Assembly: GCA_038141705.1 (NCBI GenBank)
Contig: JAYQIQ010000004.1
Coordinates: 682,001-746,000 of the forward strand
Source: Eutrophomonas brisbanensis
GTDB lineage: Bacteria; Pseudomonadota; Gammaproteobacteria; Burkholderiales; Eutrophovitaceae
Length of the DNA stretch: 64,000 bases
Direction of reading: 5' to 3'
A program made the translations under genes and the position numbers. Positions 47,771 to 58,312 of the stretch are shown here, one piece after another. The stretch's first letter is position 1. Each line of letters starts with the position of its first letter. The notes under the pieces are model-generated. The model did not search any database. It had not been told where the DNA came from and saw only the letters and a list, made by a program, of their open reading frames with translations.

Positions 47771-48709
47771 TTGAACTCGACTGAAGTTACTTTTTCTCCG
47801 ATCGACAACGCTCGCCTCGCTAACATGTGTGGCGCGCTCGATTCGAACCTAAAAGAAATCGCGAAAGAACTTGATATTCGCGTTGTAAGAAAGGGCGAGA
47901 GTTTTACGCTGTCCGGCGAGGAAGGCCCTATTAAATTAGGAGCAGAAACCCTACAACTCCTTTATGCCGCCTCCCACCGACACTTGGATACGGAAGATAT
48001 TCAACTCGGAATCGTAGAAACTAAAAGACGAAATAGTGTAGCCGCCGAGGAATCTCCGCAATTACAAACAAAGCGGCGAGATTTGCGTGGGAGAACACCA
48101 CGTCAGACGCAATACCTAGAGCAAATACAAAAACATGAAATCACTTTTGGTATAGGGCCTGCTGGTACGGGTAAGACCTACTTAGCGGTTGCCAGCGCTG
48201 TAGATGCATTCGAGCGCAGCACTGTGAAAAGGATTGTATTGGTTCGCCCTGCCGTGGAGGCAGGCGAGCGACTGGGGTTTCTTCCTGGAGATCTTGCGCA
48301 GAAAGTCGACCCATACCTCAGGCCACTCTATGATGCACTCTATGATTTAATGGGGTTCGAAAAAGTTGGAAAACTTTTTGACAAGGCACTCATCGAGATA
48401 GCGCCGCTCGCTTACATGCGAGGGCGAACGTTAAATAACTCCTTCATCATCTTGGATGAAGCTCAAAATACCACGCCAGAGCAAATGAAAATGTTTCTAA
48501 CGAGACTGGGCTTTGGGAGCAAGGCAGTGGTAACCGGTGACGTAACCCAAATAGATTTACCAAAAGGACAACAAAGCGGTCTAGGCGAAGCGGCCCATAT
48601 TTTGAAATCGATTAAGGGAATTGCTTTTACACACTTTGAAGCAGAGGATGTCGTACGTCATCCGCTGGTTCAGAGAATCGTGAATGCCTACGAAAAATCA
48701 AAAGAGTAA
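47771..48709 (+). CDS. phoH: PhoH-like ATPase (YbeZ)
   Basis: The 312-residue protein has the Walker A GIGPAGTGKTYLAVASAV, the PhoH segment VLVRPAVEAGERLGFLPGDL, the Walker B SFIILDEAQNTTPEQMKMFLTRLG and TGDVTQIDLP. YbeZ works with YbeY in rRNA processing or quality control. The start is TTG at 47771. Its end overlaps no gene, and ybeY begins 13 bases later. Intact. Confidence 0.93.
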   Translation: MNSTEVTFSPIDNARLANMCGALDSNLKEIAKELDIRVVRKGESFTLSGEEGPIKLGAETLQLLYAASHRHLDTEDIQLGIVETKRRNSVAAEESPQLQTKRRDLRGRTPRQTQYLEQIQKHEITFGIGPAGTGKTYLAVASAVDAFERSTVKRIVLVRPAVEAGERLGFLPGDLAQKVDPYLRPLYDALYDLMGFEKVGKLFDKALIEIAPLAYMRGRTLNNSFIILDEAQNTTPEQMKMFLTRLGFGSKAVVTGDVTQIDLPKGQQSGLGEAAHILKSIKGIAFTHFEAEDVVRHPLVQRIVNAYEKSKE

Positions 48710-48722
48710 TTGCGTTACTCAA

Positions 48723-49166
48723 ATGAAAAAACCAAAACTGAACCTATCAGTACAGGTGGCTACTGAGTCTACAAACCTACCAACTAAGAAAGAATTTAGA
48801 AATTGGGTCAGCCAAGGAACATTTGAGGATATTGATCTCACATTAAGACTGGTTGATGAACCAGAAGGTCGCGAACTCAATAAAACCTTTAGAGGAAAAG
48901 ATTACGCAACCAATGTACTGACATTCCCTTACCCGGAAATGACGCCACTAGCAGGAGATGTTGTGATCTGTGTACCAATCGTGCAATCCGAAGCGGCTAA
49001 GCAGAAAAAAACGTTGGCCGCACATTTCGCGCACCTGAGTATTCATGGCGTACTGCATTTACAAGGTTATGACCACGAACTCGAAAATGACGCAGAACTC
49101 ATGGAGAACTTAGAGATTTCAATTTTAGAATCACTCGAGATCTCGAATCCGTTTGAGATCGCATAA
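48723..49166 (+). CDS. ybeY: Endoribonuclease YbeY
   Basis: The 147-residue protein has the zinc motif HLSIHGVLHLQGYDHE (three histidines) and NKTFRGKDYATNVLTFPY, the YbeY family hallmarks. It acts in 16S rRNA 3' maturation and ribosome quality control. I chose ATG 48723 (MKKPKLNLSVQV); a longer in-frame start at 48684 lies within phoH and adds non-conserved residues. Intact. Confidence 0.94.
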   Translation: MKKPKLNLSVQVATESTNLPTKKEFRNWVSQGTFEDIDLTLRLVDEPEGRELNKTFRGKDYATNVLTFPYPEMTPLAGDVVICVPIVQSEAAKQKKTLAAHFAHLSIHGVLHLQGYDHELENDAELMENLEISILESLEISNPFEIA

Positions 49167-49179
49167 AACATAAAAAATC

Positions 49180-50024
49180 ATGGAAAAAAATAAATCGAGT
49201 TGGTTTCAAAAACTGAGTTACCACCTCATGCGAAAACCAGAGGATCGTGAGCAACTGGTCGAGCTTTTGAGGGGATCTTTTGATAGCAATCTCCTCGACT
49301 CCGATGCGCTCACAATGATTGAGGGGTTCTACAAGTATCTGAGTTGAGCGCTCGAGACATCATGATCCCACGATCACAGTCTTACATGCTAGATATGAAG
49401 CTGGAAATGGCTGACATTATTGCCATTGCAGTCGATACCAATCACTCTCGATTCCCGGTATTCGAGGGAGAAAAAGATAACGTCGTAGGCGTCTTACTAG
49501 CGAAAGATCTGCTGCGCTACTACAAAGATCCAGAAAATTTTGAATTGAGAGACATGCTACGGCCTGCGGTGTTCATCCCCGAATCTAAACCGCTCAACGT
49601 GCTCTTGAAGGACTTTCGTAGCAACCGAAACCCCATGGCAATTCTGGTGGATGAATACAGCCGAGTCGCTGGGTTGATTACCATCGAGGATGTGCTCGAA
49701 CAAATCGTTGGAGAAATTGAAGACGAGTATGACTTCGATGAATCCGAAGCAAACATCGTTCCCGATCAAGATGGTTGGCACCGAGTCAAAGCAATAACAG
49801 AGATCAGCGACATTAACGAATTTTTTGGAAGCAACTTCCCAGATGATGACTTCGATACCGTCGGCGGACTTCTTTTGTCTCACGCCGGAAGATTACCCAA
49901 AAAGGGAGAGCTCTTTAAAGTCAGTGATCTTGATATCAAAGTATTACGATCCGACAGTCGCAGAATTCACGCACTTCTTATCAAGAAACTAGAGCCCTCT
50001 CAAGAAACCCTTCCCCTGGAATAA
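49180..50024 (+). CDS. corC: CorC/HlyC-type CBS-domain transporter-associated protein (frameshifted)
   Basis: The start, ATG 49180, gives MEKNKSSWFQKLSYHLMRKP. After a one-base loss in GGGG near 49325 the frame moves; adding G gives MIEGVLQVSELSARDIMIPRSQ, the conserved entry to the CBS pair. The CBS domains contain SRFPVFEGEKDNVVGVLLAKDLL and NPMAILVDEYSRVAGLITIEDVLEQIVGEIEDEYD, and the CorC_HlyC domain ends the protein. It is linked to magnesium/cobalt handling and sits before lnt as usual. About 281 residues. Confidence 0.93.
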
Positions 50025-51559
50025 TGTTTGCGGCAATATCGCGCATGCCTGTAGTTTGCGCTTTTTTCCTAGGAGCGATCTCGGTTCTTGGATTCTCCCC
50101 GTTTGATGTTTATATCATCCCAATCGTATCGGTCGCCATAACGATTGGTTTATTGTCGAGCCAAAATTTTACGCGCAGAAAAACTTTTCTAATTGGCTTT
50201 GCCTTCGCATTCGGACTACTTGTAGTTGGCGCGAGCTGGATCTATGTGAGTCTCCACAATTTTGGTGGAATGAGCGCACCGGTTGCCGTATTAGCCACCC
50301 TATTATTTTGTGTGATTTTTGCTGTTCCACTTGGGCTCATGACGGCGCTTCTTAACATCCAGGCACTCCCAAGAAAGATACGGCTACTTATATTTCTACC
50401 CCTAGCATTCTGTCTTTCGGACTGGGTCCGGAGTTGGCTATTTACGGGGTTTCCATGGCTATCCCTTGGATACTCGCAAATACCATTTAGCCCAATAGCA
50501 GGATTCACACCAATAGTTGGCGTTTATGGGATATCGTTAATTCTGTCCTTGATGTCTGGTTGGATTGCGTATCGATACATCACCTACCAAACCAGTCTTC
50601 CCAGTGCGAGGCCCCGCCACCTGACCGTTTCAATCTCCGCCCTGATAGTTGTGGCAGTAGTTGGCCTTACTGCAAAAAAAATTCAATGGACGCAAGAGTT
50701 TCAAACAACCGGTACGTCAGTCGCACTGCTGCAAGGAAATATTGCTCAAGACGTGAAGTGGGATCAAACATTTGTTTTGCAAACACTCGAGCAATATTTG
50801 CAGATGGCATCGGAGGAAAACGCAGAAATCATTTTGCTGCCTGAAACGGCTCTCCCCATTCTCGATATAAACCTTCCAGATTCCTTCAAACAAGCATTTA
50901 GCGACCTGACAAATAATCGAGGATCGAACATCGTTTATGGCATCCCGGAAAAGTCAAACGATGGAAAATTTTTTAATAGCGTGATGTCTGTCGGCATGAG
51001 TGGCGAACAGACTTACCGGAAACACCATTTGGTTCCCTTTGGAGATTATTTTCCAACCTGGCAACCGATCACTTGGATCATGCAGTCGCTCTCCATTCCC
51101 ATGTCGAATTTCTCAAGAGGTGAAAAGTTGCAATCTCCTATTCGAGCTGGCTCACAAAAAATCGCAGTAAACATTTGCTATGAGGACGTGTTTGGAGAAG
51201 AAATTATTCGCCAACTCCCCGATGCAACGGTTCTAGCAAACTTCACAAACGATGCGTGGTGGGGCGACTCTCTAGGACCAAAACAACATCTTCAAATTGC
51301 CCAAACGCGAGCGCTAGAGACCGGTCGAGAAATGCTGCGAGTCACGAACACCGGAATGACCGCAATCATAGGACATGATGGATATATTCTTTCATCCATT
51401 CCTCAATTTGAGAAGCAAACGCTTCGAGGAGTCATTCAAGGACGCACCGGACAAACGCCTTATGTCAAATATGGAAACCTTCTTTTCCTAGCGATGTGCG
51501 TGATAGTTGCGCTGGCAGGTCTCGCTTGGCATCGCCTCTTTCATGCGAGAACACGGTAA
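50024..51559 (+). CDS. lnt: Apolipoprotein N-acyltransferase
   Basis: Lnt adds the third acyl chain to lipoproteins in the inner membrane. The 511-residue protein has about six N-terminal membrane helices, then a nitrilase-like domain with the catalytic triad: glutamate in ILLPETALPI, lysine in RKHHLVPFGDYFP and cysteine in VNICYEDVFGEEI. A last helix (LLFLAMCVIVALAGLA) ends it. Its ATG overlaps the corC stop. Intact. Confidence 0.95.
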   Translation: MFAAISRMPVVCAFFLGAISVLGFSPFDVYIIPIVSVAITIGLLSSQNFTRRKTFLIGFAFAFGLLVVGASWIYVSLHNFGGMSAPVAVLATLLFCVIFAVPLGLMTALLNIQALPRKIRLLIFLPLAFCLSDWVRSWLFTGFPWLSLGYSQIPFSPIAGFTPIVGVYGISLILSLMSGWIAYRYITYQTSLPSARPRHLTVSISALIVVAVVGLTAKKIQWTQEFQTTGTSVALLQGNIAQDVKWDQTFVLQTLEQYLQMASEENAEIILLPETALPILDINLPDSFKQAFSDLTNNRGSNIVYGIPEKSNDGKFFNSVMSVGMSGEQTYRKHHLVPFGDYFPTWQPITWIMQSLSIPMSNFSRGEKLQSPIRAGSQKIAVNICYEDVFGEEIIRQLPDATVLANFTNDAWWGDSLGPKQHLQIAQTRALETGREMLRVTNTGMTAIIGHDGYILSSIPQFEKQTLRGVIQGRTGQTPYVKYGNLLFLAMCVIVALAGLAWHRLFHARTR

Positions 51560-51592
51560 AATGTTGGATTAGAAAAACCAACCGGTACCGCA

Positions 51593-52555
51593 ATGATTTT
51601 TTTCCAAGACATCATATTGGAACTCCAACGATTCTGGAGCAGCAAAGGATGCGCCGTCCTACAGCCGTATGATCTCGAGGTGGGCGCGGGGACCTTTCAT
51701 ACTGCGACATTTTTGAGAGCAGTCGGGCCAGAACCATGGAAAGCTGCATATGTTCAACCGTCACGCCGTCCGAAAGATGGTCGCTACGGTGAAAACCCAA
51801 ATCGATTGCAACACTACTATCAGTTTCAAGTTGTACTAAAACCATCTCCTGAAGATATTCTCGACCTGTATCTCGAATCGCTTAAAACCATTGGTATTGA
51901 CTCTAGCCAACATGACATTCGTTTTGTGGAGGACGACTGGGAGTCACCGACACTTGGTGCGTGGGGCCTAGGATGGGAGGTTTGGTTAAACGGAATGGAG
52001 GTAACGCAATTTACTTACTTCCAAGAGGTCGGGGGGTTATCCTGCAAGCCGATCATGGGGGAAATTACCTATGGACTTGAGCGTCTTGCGATGTACTTAC
52101 AAGGAAAAGACAGCGTCTTCGATTTGGAGTGGGCTCCCGGCATAACCTACCGAGATGTGTATCATCAAAATGAGGTCGAGCAATCCACCTACAATTTTGA
52201 ACACGCGAATACGGATCTTTTGCTCCACAATTTCGATGCATTTGAAGGTGAAGCAAAGAAGCTTTTTGATCTTGGTTTACCACTTCCCGGATACGAATTA
52301 GTAATGAAATGCTCGCACACATTTAATCTGCTCGATGCGCGGGGAGCAATCTCGGTCACCGAACGTGCGGCGTACATTGGACGAGTGCGAACGCTCGCAA
52401 GGCTTGCCGCCAATGCTTACTACGAATCCAGGAAACGGCTGGGGTTCGAGCGAGCCGATGACAATATGATCAAAGCATTCGTTACCGGCGAGGAGTTCGA
52501 GGAGGTAACGACAATCCGAGCAGAAAAACTAAGCAAACGAAAACAGACACAATGA
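51593..52555 (+). CDS. glyQ: Glycyl-tRNA synthetase alpha subunit
   Basis: The 320-residue catalytic subunit of the alpha2beta2 bacterial glycyl-tRNA synthetase. Diagnostic segments are GCAVLQPYDLEVGAGTFHTATFLRA, RRPKDGRYGENPNRLQHYYQFQVV, EVWLNGMEVTQFTYFQ and GEITYGLERLAMYLQ. It overlaps glyS by four bases (ATGA), so the two subunits are made together. Intact. Confidence 0.97.
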   Translation: MIFFQDIILELQRFWSSKGCAVLQPYDLEVGAGTFHTATFLRAVGPEPWKAAYVQPSRRPKDGRYGENPNRLQHYYQFQVVLKPSPEDILDLYLESLKTIGIDSSQHDIRFVEDDWESPTLGAWGLGWEVWLNGMEVTQFTYFQEVGGLSCKPIMGEITYGLERLAMYLQGKDSVFDLEWAPGITYRDVYHQNEVEQSTYNFEHANTDLLLHNFDAFEGEAKKLFDLGLPLPGYELVMKCSHTFNLLDARGAISVTERAAYIGRVRTLARLAANAYYESRKRLGFERADDNMIKAFVTGEEFEEVTTIRAEKLSKRKQTQ

Positions 52556-54646
52556 GTACCCTTCTCGTCGAACTCTTCACAGAGGAATTACCCCCGAAAG
52601 CACTCCGAAGAATCAGCGAGGCCTTCGGAAAAGAATTCGTTGCGAGTCTTGCAGGCCAAAACTTTTTTGATAAGGATCGTGACTTTAGCGTCTTCGCGAC
52701 CCCACGAAGACTTGCGGTACAAATTCAGGATGTCCCTGCGGTTGCCCGACAAAAAACGGTGACGCACAAGTTGATGCCAGCGAAAGTAGGCTTCGATGAC
52801 AAAAAGAATCCAACCGCTGCGCTGATCAAAAAGCTGGATGCCTTGGGCATCCCAGAAGACGCCGTGAAAGACATTGCTATCGTGAACGATGGCAAGTTAG
52901 ACATGCTACAAATGGAACGACAATCAGAAGGCGCCTCTATCGTGGACGGCGTTCAACTCGCGCTCGAACACTCGATATCGAAGCTACCGATTCCGAAAGT
53001 CATGAGCTACCAAGTCCCAGTTACATTTGAGACCGTACGGTTTGTGCGGCCTGTCCATGGACTCGTCGCACTCCACGGATCCAAAGTTCTACCGGTATCG
53101 GCATTTGGCGTAACCAGTAGCGACAAAACTGGCGGACATCGATTCCTAGGAAATAGTGAAATCAGCATTCAATCTGCCGATGACTACGAAGATACCTTGA
53201 AAGATGCGGGTAAAGTCATCGTGGACATGAACCAGAGAAAACAGCAGATTGAAGAACAACTAAAAAGCGCAGGCAGAAAAACTGGGGTGCGTTCTTTTCG
53301 AAGATGAATCGCTGGTTGAAGAGGTAAATGCGTTGGTAGAGTGGCCTGTCGTCTATGCCGCCTCCTTCGATGAAGCATTCCTTGCCGTTCCCGAGGAATG
53401 TTTGATCCTTACCATGAAAACGAATCAAAAATACTTCCCTCTATTTAATAAGGACGGAAAACTCAGTAAGCATTTTCTGATTGTCAGCAATATGGATCTA
53501 CCGGATCCGATCAACATTATTGAAGGGAATGAAAAGGTGGTTCGGCCACGATTGGCTGACGCACAGTTCTTTTTCGAAACCGACAAAAAAGTCCCGCTCG
53601 AGGAATTTGCTCAAAAATTACAATCAGTGGTGTACCACAATAAACTTGGCACGCAACACGAGCGGGTACAACGAATCACGAGTCTCAGTAAAGTAATTGC
53701 GACAAAAATTAACGCAGATACCTCTGCAACAGAGCGTGCAGCGAAATTATGTAAAGCCGATCTTCTGAGCGGGATGGTAGGTGAGTTCCCGGAGTTACAA
53801 GGCACCATGGGACGTTACTATGCCATTGCGCAGAACGAATCGGCAGAAGTCGCAAAAGCGATCGAGAATCATTATCTACCGCGTTTTTCAGGAGATAAAC
53901 TTCCGGACGATGGGGCCTCAATTAGTGTCGCGCTTGCAGATAGGCTCGACACCTTGGTAGGAATTTTTGGTATTGGATTAATCCCAACAGGAGAGAAGGA
54001 CCCATACGCGCTGCGGCGACAAGCGCTGGGTATCTTGAGGATTCTTATCGACAACCAATTGCCATTAGATCTTCATGACTTACTCTCGGAAGCAAAAAAT
54101 CAATTTGACAGCAAACTCATCGATGCACTTGATCCAGAAAAGTTACTCGGTTTTGTAGCCGATCGATTACGCGGCGACTTGCGGGATCGGGGATTTGCCT
54201 TTGATCAGATAGAAGCTGCAATAGCTACTGACATAGGGCGCGTGGATCTGCTCATTCCCAGAATAAAGGCAATTCAGCAATTTACGAAAACTGAGGAATA
54301 CGGAACACTTATCAACGCCAACAAACGAATCGGTAATATTTTGAAAAAAACCGAATCCTTCAAACCCACAGACATCAATCCATCAGAATTGGTATCTGAA
54401 GAGGAAAAAGCGCTCTTTGATGAGATCTCTCGGCTGAAGCCAATCGTAGATACATTTATTGGTAAACGTGAATTCGAAAAAGCGCTGAGCAGCATTACAT
54501 CAACCGCGGGAGTGATCGATCAGTTTTTCGAAAATGTCATGGTAATGTCTGAAGATCCTGGTGAAAAACAAAATCGATTGTCTTTGCTTAGCCAGTTTTC
54601 ACGGTTGGTTTCACAGGTTGCCGACTTATCACAACTCAACGCGTAA
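52552..54646 (+). CDS. glyS: Glycyl-tRNA synthetase beta subunit (frameshifted)
   Basis: The beta subunit starts MSTLLVELFTEELPPKAL and has VTFETVRFVRPVHGLVAL and GHRFLGNSEISI; then, in another frame, VEWPVVYAASFDEAFLAVP, ECLILTMKTNQKYFPLF, RPRLADAQFFFETDKK and KEDPYALRRQALGI-like GEKDPYALRRQALGILRI. The break is near 53290-53300 in the GRKTGV region. Corrected length is about 698 residues, normal. Followed by gmhB. Confidence 0.95.
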
Positions 54647-54676
54647 CCAAACTACACAGAGATCAAGAGCGCCACT

Positions 54677-55213
54677 ATGAAATTGGTAATCCTCGACAGA
54701 GATGGTGTTATCAACTTTGATAGCGACAAGTATATAAAGAGCCCATCGGAGTGGAAGCCAATCCCGAATAGCCTCGAAGCGATTGCCAGACTCAACCATA
54801 TGGGTTTTCGCGTCGTCGTAGCGACCAATCAATCTGGTGTTGGACGTGGTCTTTTTGATATGGCAACACTGAATGCCATTAACGAAAAGATGTACCGGGC
54901 ACTGGCGCATGTTGGCGGTCGAATCGATGCGTTATTTTTCTGCCCTCATCCTGCAGAAGCGGAGTGTGAATGCCGTAAACCGAAACCTGGAATGCTCGTT
55001 GATATCGGAAAACGCTTCAATACGGACCTACATGATGTTCCACTTGTAGGAGATGCAATTAGAGATCTTCAGGCGGCGGAATCCGTCGGAGCACAACCCA
55101 TTCTTGTACGCACAGGGAAAGGTGAAAAAACCGAGGCAGACCCGCTCCTTCCAAAAAACACTCTCGTATTCGATAACCTTAGCGAAGCGGTACAACACAT
55201 CATCCTCGAGTGA
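54677..55213 (+). CDS. gmhB: D-glycero-beta-D-manno-heptose-1,7-bisphosphate 7-phosphatase
   Basis: The 178-residue HAD enzyme has LVILDRDGVINFDS, VVATNQSGVGRGLFD, the zinc-binding loop FFCPHPAEAECECRKPKPGM with its histidine and cysteines, and LVGDAIRDLQAAESVGA. It removes the 7-phosphate during ADP-heptose synthesis, which feeds WaaC and the GT9 enzyme earlier in the window. The order glyS-gmhB-plsC is a betaproteobacterial hallmark. Intact. Confidence 0.94.
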   Translation: MKLVILDRDGVINFDSDKYIKSPSEWKPIPNSLEAIARLNHMGFRVVVATNQSGVGRGLFDMATLNAINEKMYRALAHVGGRIDALFFCPHPAEAECECRKPKPGMLVDIGKRFNTDLHDVPLVGDAIRDLQAAESVGAQPILVRTGKGEKTEADPLLPKNTLVFDNLSEAVQHIILE

Positions 55214-55240
55214 TCGCATCGATTTGCATCGATCTTCCTT

Positions 55241-55260
55241 AGCTGGTACCGTAACCAGCT
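55241..55260 (+). terminator. Hairpin after gmhB
   Basis: Arms AGCTGGT (55241-55247) and ACCAGCT (55254-55260) are perfectly complementary with a six-base loop. No long T run follows. An eight-base direct repeat GCATCGAT also lies just upstream at 55216-55223 and 55226-55233. The hairpin may end transcription before the outer-membrane protein gene. Confidence 0.45.
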
Positions 55261-55281
55261 TACAAAAGAATAAAAATAAAA

Positions 55282-55946
55282 ATGATAATTAGGATTGTTG
55301 TTAGCGCGATGCTGCTTTTTTTTTCAAGCAGTATAAATGCGAAAGATTCTCTTTCTGGATTCTACATTGGAGGCGCAGTAGGGTATTCAATGGGTGATGA
55401 TGGGGGCGGATGGTGTAATAGCTCTAACGTCTGTGGAACCTACAAATTAGACACATACCCACAGGGCGCTTCAGTCGGAATTTTTCTGGATTTAATTATT
55501 TGAGAAATAACCTTCTCATCGGTCTAGAGATAGATATTGATCGACGAGATCAAAGAGATACTACCTTTGAAACTTATCGGGGAGCGCCGCGGACGAATTT
55601 GCCATTCAAGACCGATGTCAAAAAATCTAGATCTCTGATCGCAAAATTTGGGTATACATTCAATGACAAACTGTCTGCAGTTTATGCACTAGCTGGCCCC
55701 GCTCAGGGAAAAAAAAAAAGAAATACATATAGTGCTCTAATCCACGACAATGTATGGCAGACCGGTTGGAAAGTAGGCGTTGGGATCGAACACTTATTCT
55801 CAAAGAATCTTGGCCTCAAGGCTAACATCACCCATTCTGACCTTGGTAAGCGCACCTTTGCCGAAGGAAACTCGGCGGCAACTTACCAGGTACAGTATCA
55901 TGAGGATGCGATTAAATTTGGGATCTTCTACCTATTCGATTTATAG
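55282..55946 (+). CDS. Small outer-membrane beta-barrel protein (frameshifted)
   Basis: The start MIIRIVVSAMLLFFSSSINA is a signal peptide, followed by SGFYIGGAVGYSMGDD, typical of the first strand of OmpW/opacity-like eight-stranded barrels. The second part, in another frame from about 55495, reads NNLLIGLEIDIDRRDQ, SLIAKFGYTFNDKLSAVYALAG, GWKVGVGIEHLFSKNLGLKA and ends FGIFYLFDL. The break lies near 55480-55500; a one-base change gives GFNYLRNNLLIGLE. About 220 residues. No specific function can be assigned. It interrupts the usual gmhB-plsC neighbourhood. Confidence 0.75.
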
Positions 55947-56035
55947 AATACTATTAGGTTTTATGTCCAACAAAATTGAAGTTCGCCTCAAGCTGATTAA
56001 AAACCATTACCTATCTGTCGACTTAAAACTACAGA

Positions 56036-56749
56036 ATGAAGCAGTTCAATTTCATACGCTCATTTATTTTTGAAGTCGCAAGAATTCTTTTAACGGTCCT
56101 TTTCTCGATTATTGCAATTCTCACTTTTCCACTGCCGCCCATCGGGCGGTATCGTGTGATCACGACTTGGTCGCGATTAATTGTTTTTTTAGCGCGAATC
56201 CTCTGCGGCATTCGATATCGGGTTGAAGGAGTAGAGAATATTCCCGAATCTGCGTGCATTATCTTGTCGAAACATCAATCGGCTTGGGAAACGCTGGCTT
56301 TTCAAGTAATTTTTCCGCCGCAAGTATGGGTACTTAGAAAAAGTTTGCTCTGGATACCGTTCTTTGGATGGGGCCTAGCGATGATGAGCCCGATTGCTAT
56401 CGACCGAAAAGGTGGAGCTGGCGCAATGCGAGAAACACTTAAAAAGGGAGCAAACCGAATCGAAAATAATTGGTTCATCGTCATGTTCCCTGAAGGCACC
56501 CGCGTCAAACCAGGAGAGCGCAAAGAATATCAAGTGGGCGGAGCGTGGCTTGCGACCCAACTCAAGTCAAAGATTGTGCCAGTTGCGTTAAATGCAGGAA
56601 ATTTTTGGCCGAAGAATGCATTTATAAAAACCCCAGGTACGATCACAGTCAAAATTGGACCTGCTATTGAAACAAATGGGAAAAAACCAAAAGAAGTAAT
56701 CTCGGACGTTGAGAACTGGATAGAGTCAACGATGCAAACGCTCGTCTGA
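56036..56749 (+). CDS. plsC: 1-acyl-sn-glycerol-3-phosphate acyltransferase
   Basis: The 237-residue protein has an N-terminal membrane helix (ILLTVLFSIIAILTFPL) and the LPLAT motifs: LSKHQSAWET (HX4E in place of the more common HX4D), the conserved arginine region PIAIDRKGGAGAMRE, and the phosphate-binding MFPEGTRVKPGER. It makes phosphatidic acid from lysophosphatidic acid. The HX4E variant is normal in betaproteobacterial PlsC near gmhB. Intact. Confidence 0.93.
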   Translation: MKQFNFIRSFIFEVARILLTVLFSIIAILTFPLPPIGRYRVITTWSRLIVFLARILCGIRYRVEGVENIPESACIILSKHQSAWETLAFQVIFPPQVWVLRKSLLWIPFFGWGLAMMSPIAIDRKGGAGAMRETLKKGANRIENNWFIVMFPEGTRVKPGERKEYQVGGAWLATQLKSKIVPVALNAGNFWPKNAFIKTPGTITVKIGPAIETNGKKPKEVISDVENWIESTMQTLV

Positions 56750-56761
56750 GTTGCGGGCATT

Positions 56762-56782
56762 CCCGTTTAAGAAAACGGGTTT
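56762..56782 (+). terminator. Intrinsic terminator after plsC
   Basis: Arms CCCGTTT (56762-56768) and AAACGGG (56773-56779) pair perfectly around a four-base loop and are followed by TTTCT. It begins 13 bases after the plsC stop and precedes the lptM-lysA pair. Confidence 0.7.
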
Positions 56783-56820
56783 CTGGTACACTTTTCTCCA
56801 AATAATCCAACTTAAAATTC

Positions 56821-56970
56821 GTGAAAACTCTACTCTTTATACTTCTAATTACGCTAGTAGGTTGTGGGCAGAAAGGTCCGCTATATATGCCTAAAGATGA
56901 AACGGCTCGTATAAATCTCGAGAGCCCCCAGATTGCAAAAGTTACTCCTTATCTCGCAAGGCATAGCTAA
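56821..56970 (+). CDS. lptM: LPS translocon maturation chaperone LptM (YifL-type small lipoprotein)
   Basis: A 49-residue protein from GTG 56821: a short hydrophobic signal (TLLFILLITLV), lipobox VGC, then the diagnostic GCGQKGPLYMPKDE. YifL proteins, now called LptM, help LptD maturation in the outer membrane. The stop TAA touches the lysA ATG (56971), so the two are coupled; lysA with a YifL gene just before it is a conserved pair in proteobacteria. Intact. Confidence 0.9.
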   Translation: MKTLLFILLITLVGCGQKGPLYMPKDETARINLESPQIAKVTPYLARHS

Positions 56971-58214
56971 ATGTCATTTTCAAGAAAAAATGGAATATTA
57001 CATATCGAGGAAGCCTCGCTATCTGAAGTAGCGAACGAATTCGGTACGCCGAGCTTTGTCTACTCGAGAGAATCGATAGAGGAGGCGTTCAGCAAGTACC
57101 AAAAAGCATTCGGTAATCAGCGCCACCTCATTTGCTACGCGGTCAAGGCTAACTCGAATATCGCGATACTACATTTGCTTGCAAAGATGGGTAGTGGATT
57201 TGACGTCGTCTCAGGTGGGGAGTTAAAACGCGTTTTACTTGCAGGAGGAGACCCTAAGAAAACCGTTTTCTCTGGAGTGGGAAAAACTACACAAGAGATT
57301 AAAGATGCCCTATCGGCAAATATTAAGTGCTTCAATATTGAATCGGAGTCGGAACTCGAGCGTATTTCTCATATCGCTAAGCTTGAAGGAAAGTCAGCCA
57401 ACATAAGCCTTCGAGTAAATCCCGATGTTGACGCAAAGACCCACCCATATATCTCAACGGGATTAAAAGAAAATAAATTTGGGGTGGATATCAAGGATGC
57501 GATCAATATTTATCGCCGCGCGAAAGATTTACCAAATTTAAATATCGCAGGAATTGATTGCCATATTGGATCACAACTGGTTGATATTGCTCCGATGCGG
57601 GATGCAGCCATCAAAGTAGTAGAACTTGCCGATGCACTCGCAAAGATAGATATTCATATTCACCATATCGACTTTGGTGGTGGCCTCGGGATTCGTTATC
57701 AAAACGAAACACCAGCGGCTCAACAAGAACTCGTTGAAGTATTGCTGGATGTGGTGGGGACACGAGAATACGAAATTTTGATCGAACCTGGACGCTCGAT
57801 TGTTGGAACTCTGGTGTACTGCTTACCCGTGTTGAATATGTCAAATTAGGTCGAGACAAAAACTTTCTGATCGTCGATGCGGCAATGAACGATCTCGCCC
57901 GTCCTGCGCTCTATGATGCGCACCATGAAATCGTAAATGTCATCGAGAATAAAACCCACAAAGCGTACGCGTTTGACGTTGTTGGCCCAATTTGTGAGAC
58001 CGGTGACTTTCTTGGAAAAAATCGATCTTTATCGGCTGAAGAAGGCGATATGTTGGCGATTATGTCTGCTGGCGCCTATGGTATGACGATGAGTTCTAAT
58101 TACAATACCCGGCCCAAAGCTGCGGAGATTCTTGTAAACGGCTCGAAATGCGAATTGATTCGAGACCGAGAAACAATTGAAGATTTGACTGCGAGAGAAA
58201 AAATCCCAAGTTAA
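56971..58214 (+). CDS. lysA: Diaminopimelate decarboxylase (frameshifted)
   Basis: LysA makes lysine from meso-diaminopimelate with PLP. The first part has LICYAVKANSNIAILHLLAKMGSGFDVVSGGEL with the PLP lysine, HPYISTGLKENKFGVD, CHIGSQL and HIDFGGGLGIRY, EILIEPGRSIVG. The second part, after a break near 57820, has KLGRDKNFLIVDAAMNDLARPALYDA, GPICETGDFLGKNR and SAGAYGMTMSSNYNTRP. A one-base change gives LLTRVEYVKLGRDKNF. Corrected length is about 414 residues. Confidence 0.95.
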
Positions 58215-58312
58215 ACGCTGATTGGGCCTTGATTTCGAGAAAACTGCCCCCAACTCAGAGGAAGTGCCGATTACGGTAAAATATCGCTTACAAATTCTCA
58301 CATAGGAAAAAA

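Noticed and set aside
55216..55233. Direct repeat GCATCGAT twice
   Set aside because: Two eight-base copies are too short to suggest a target duplication or a repeat family.
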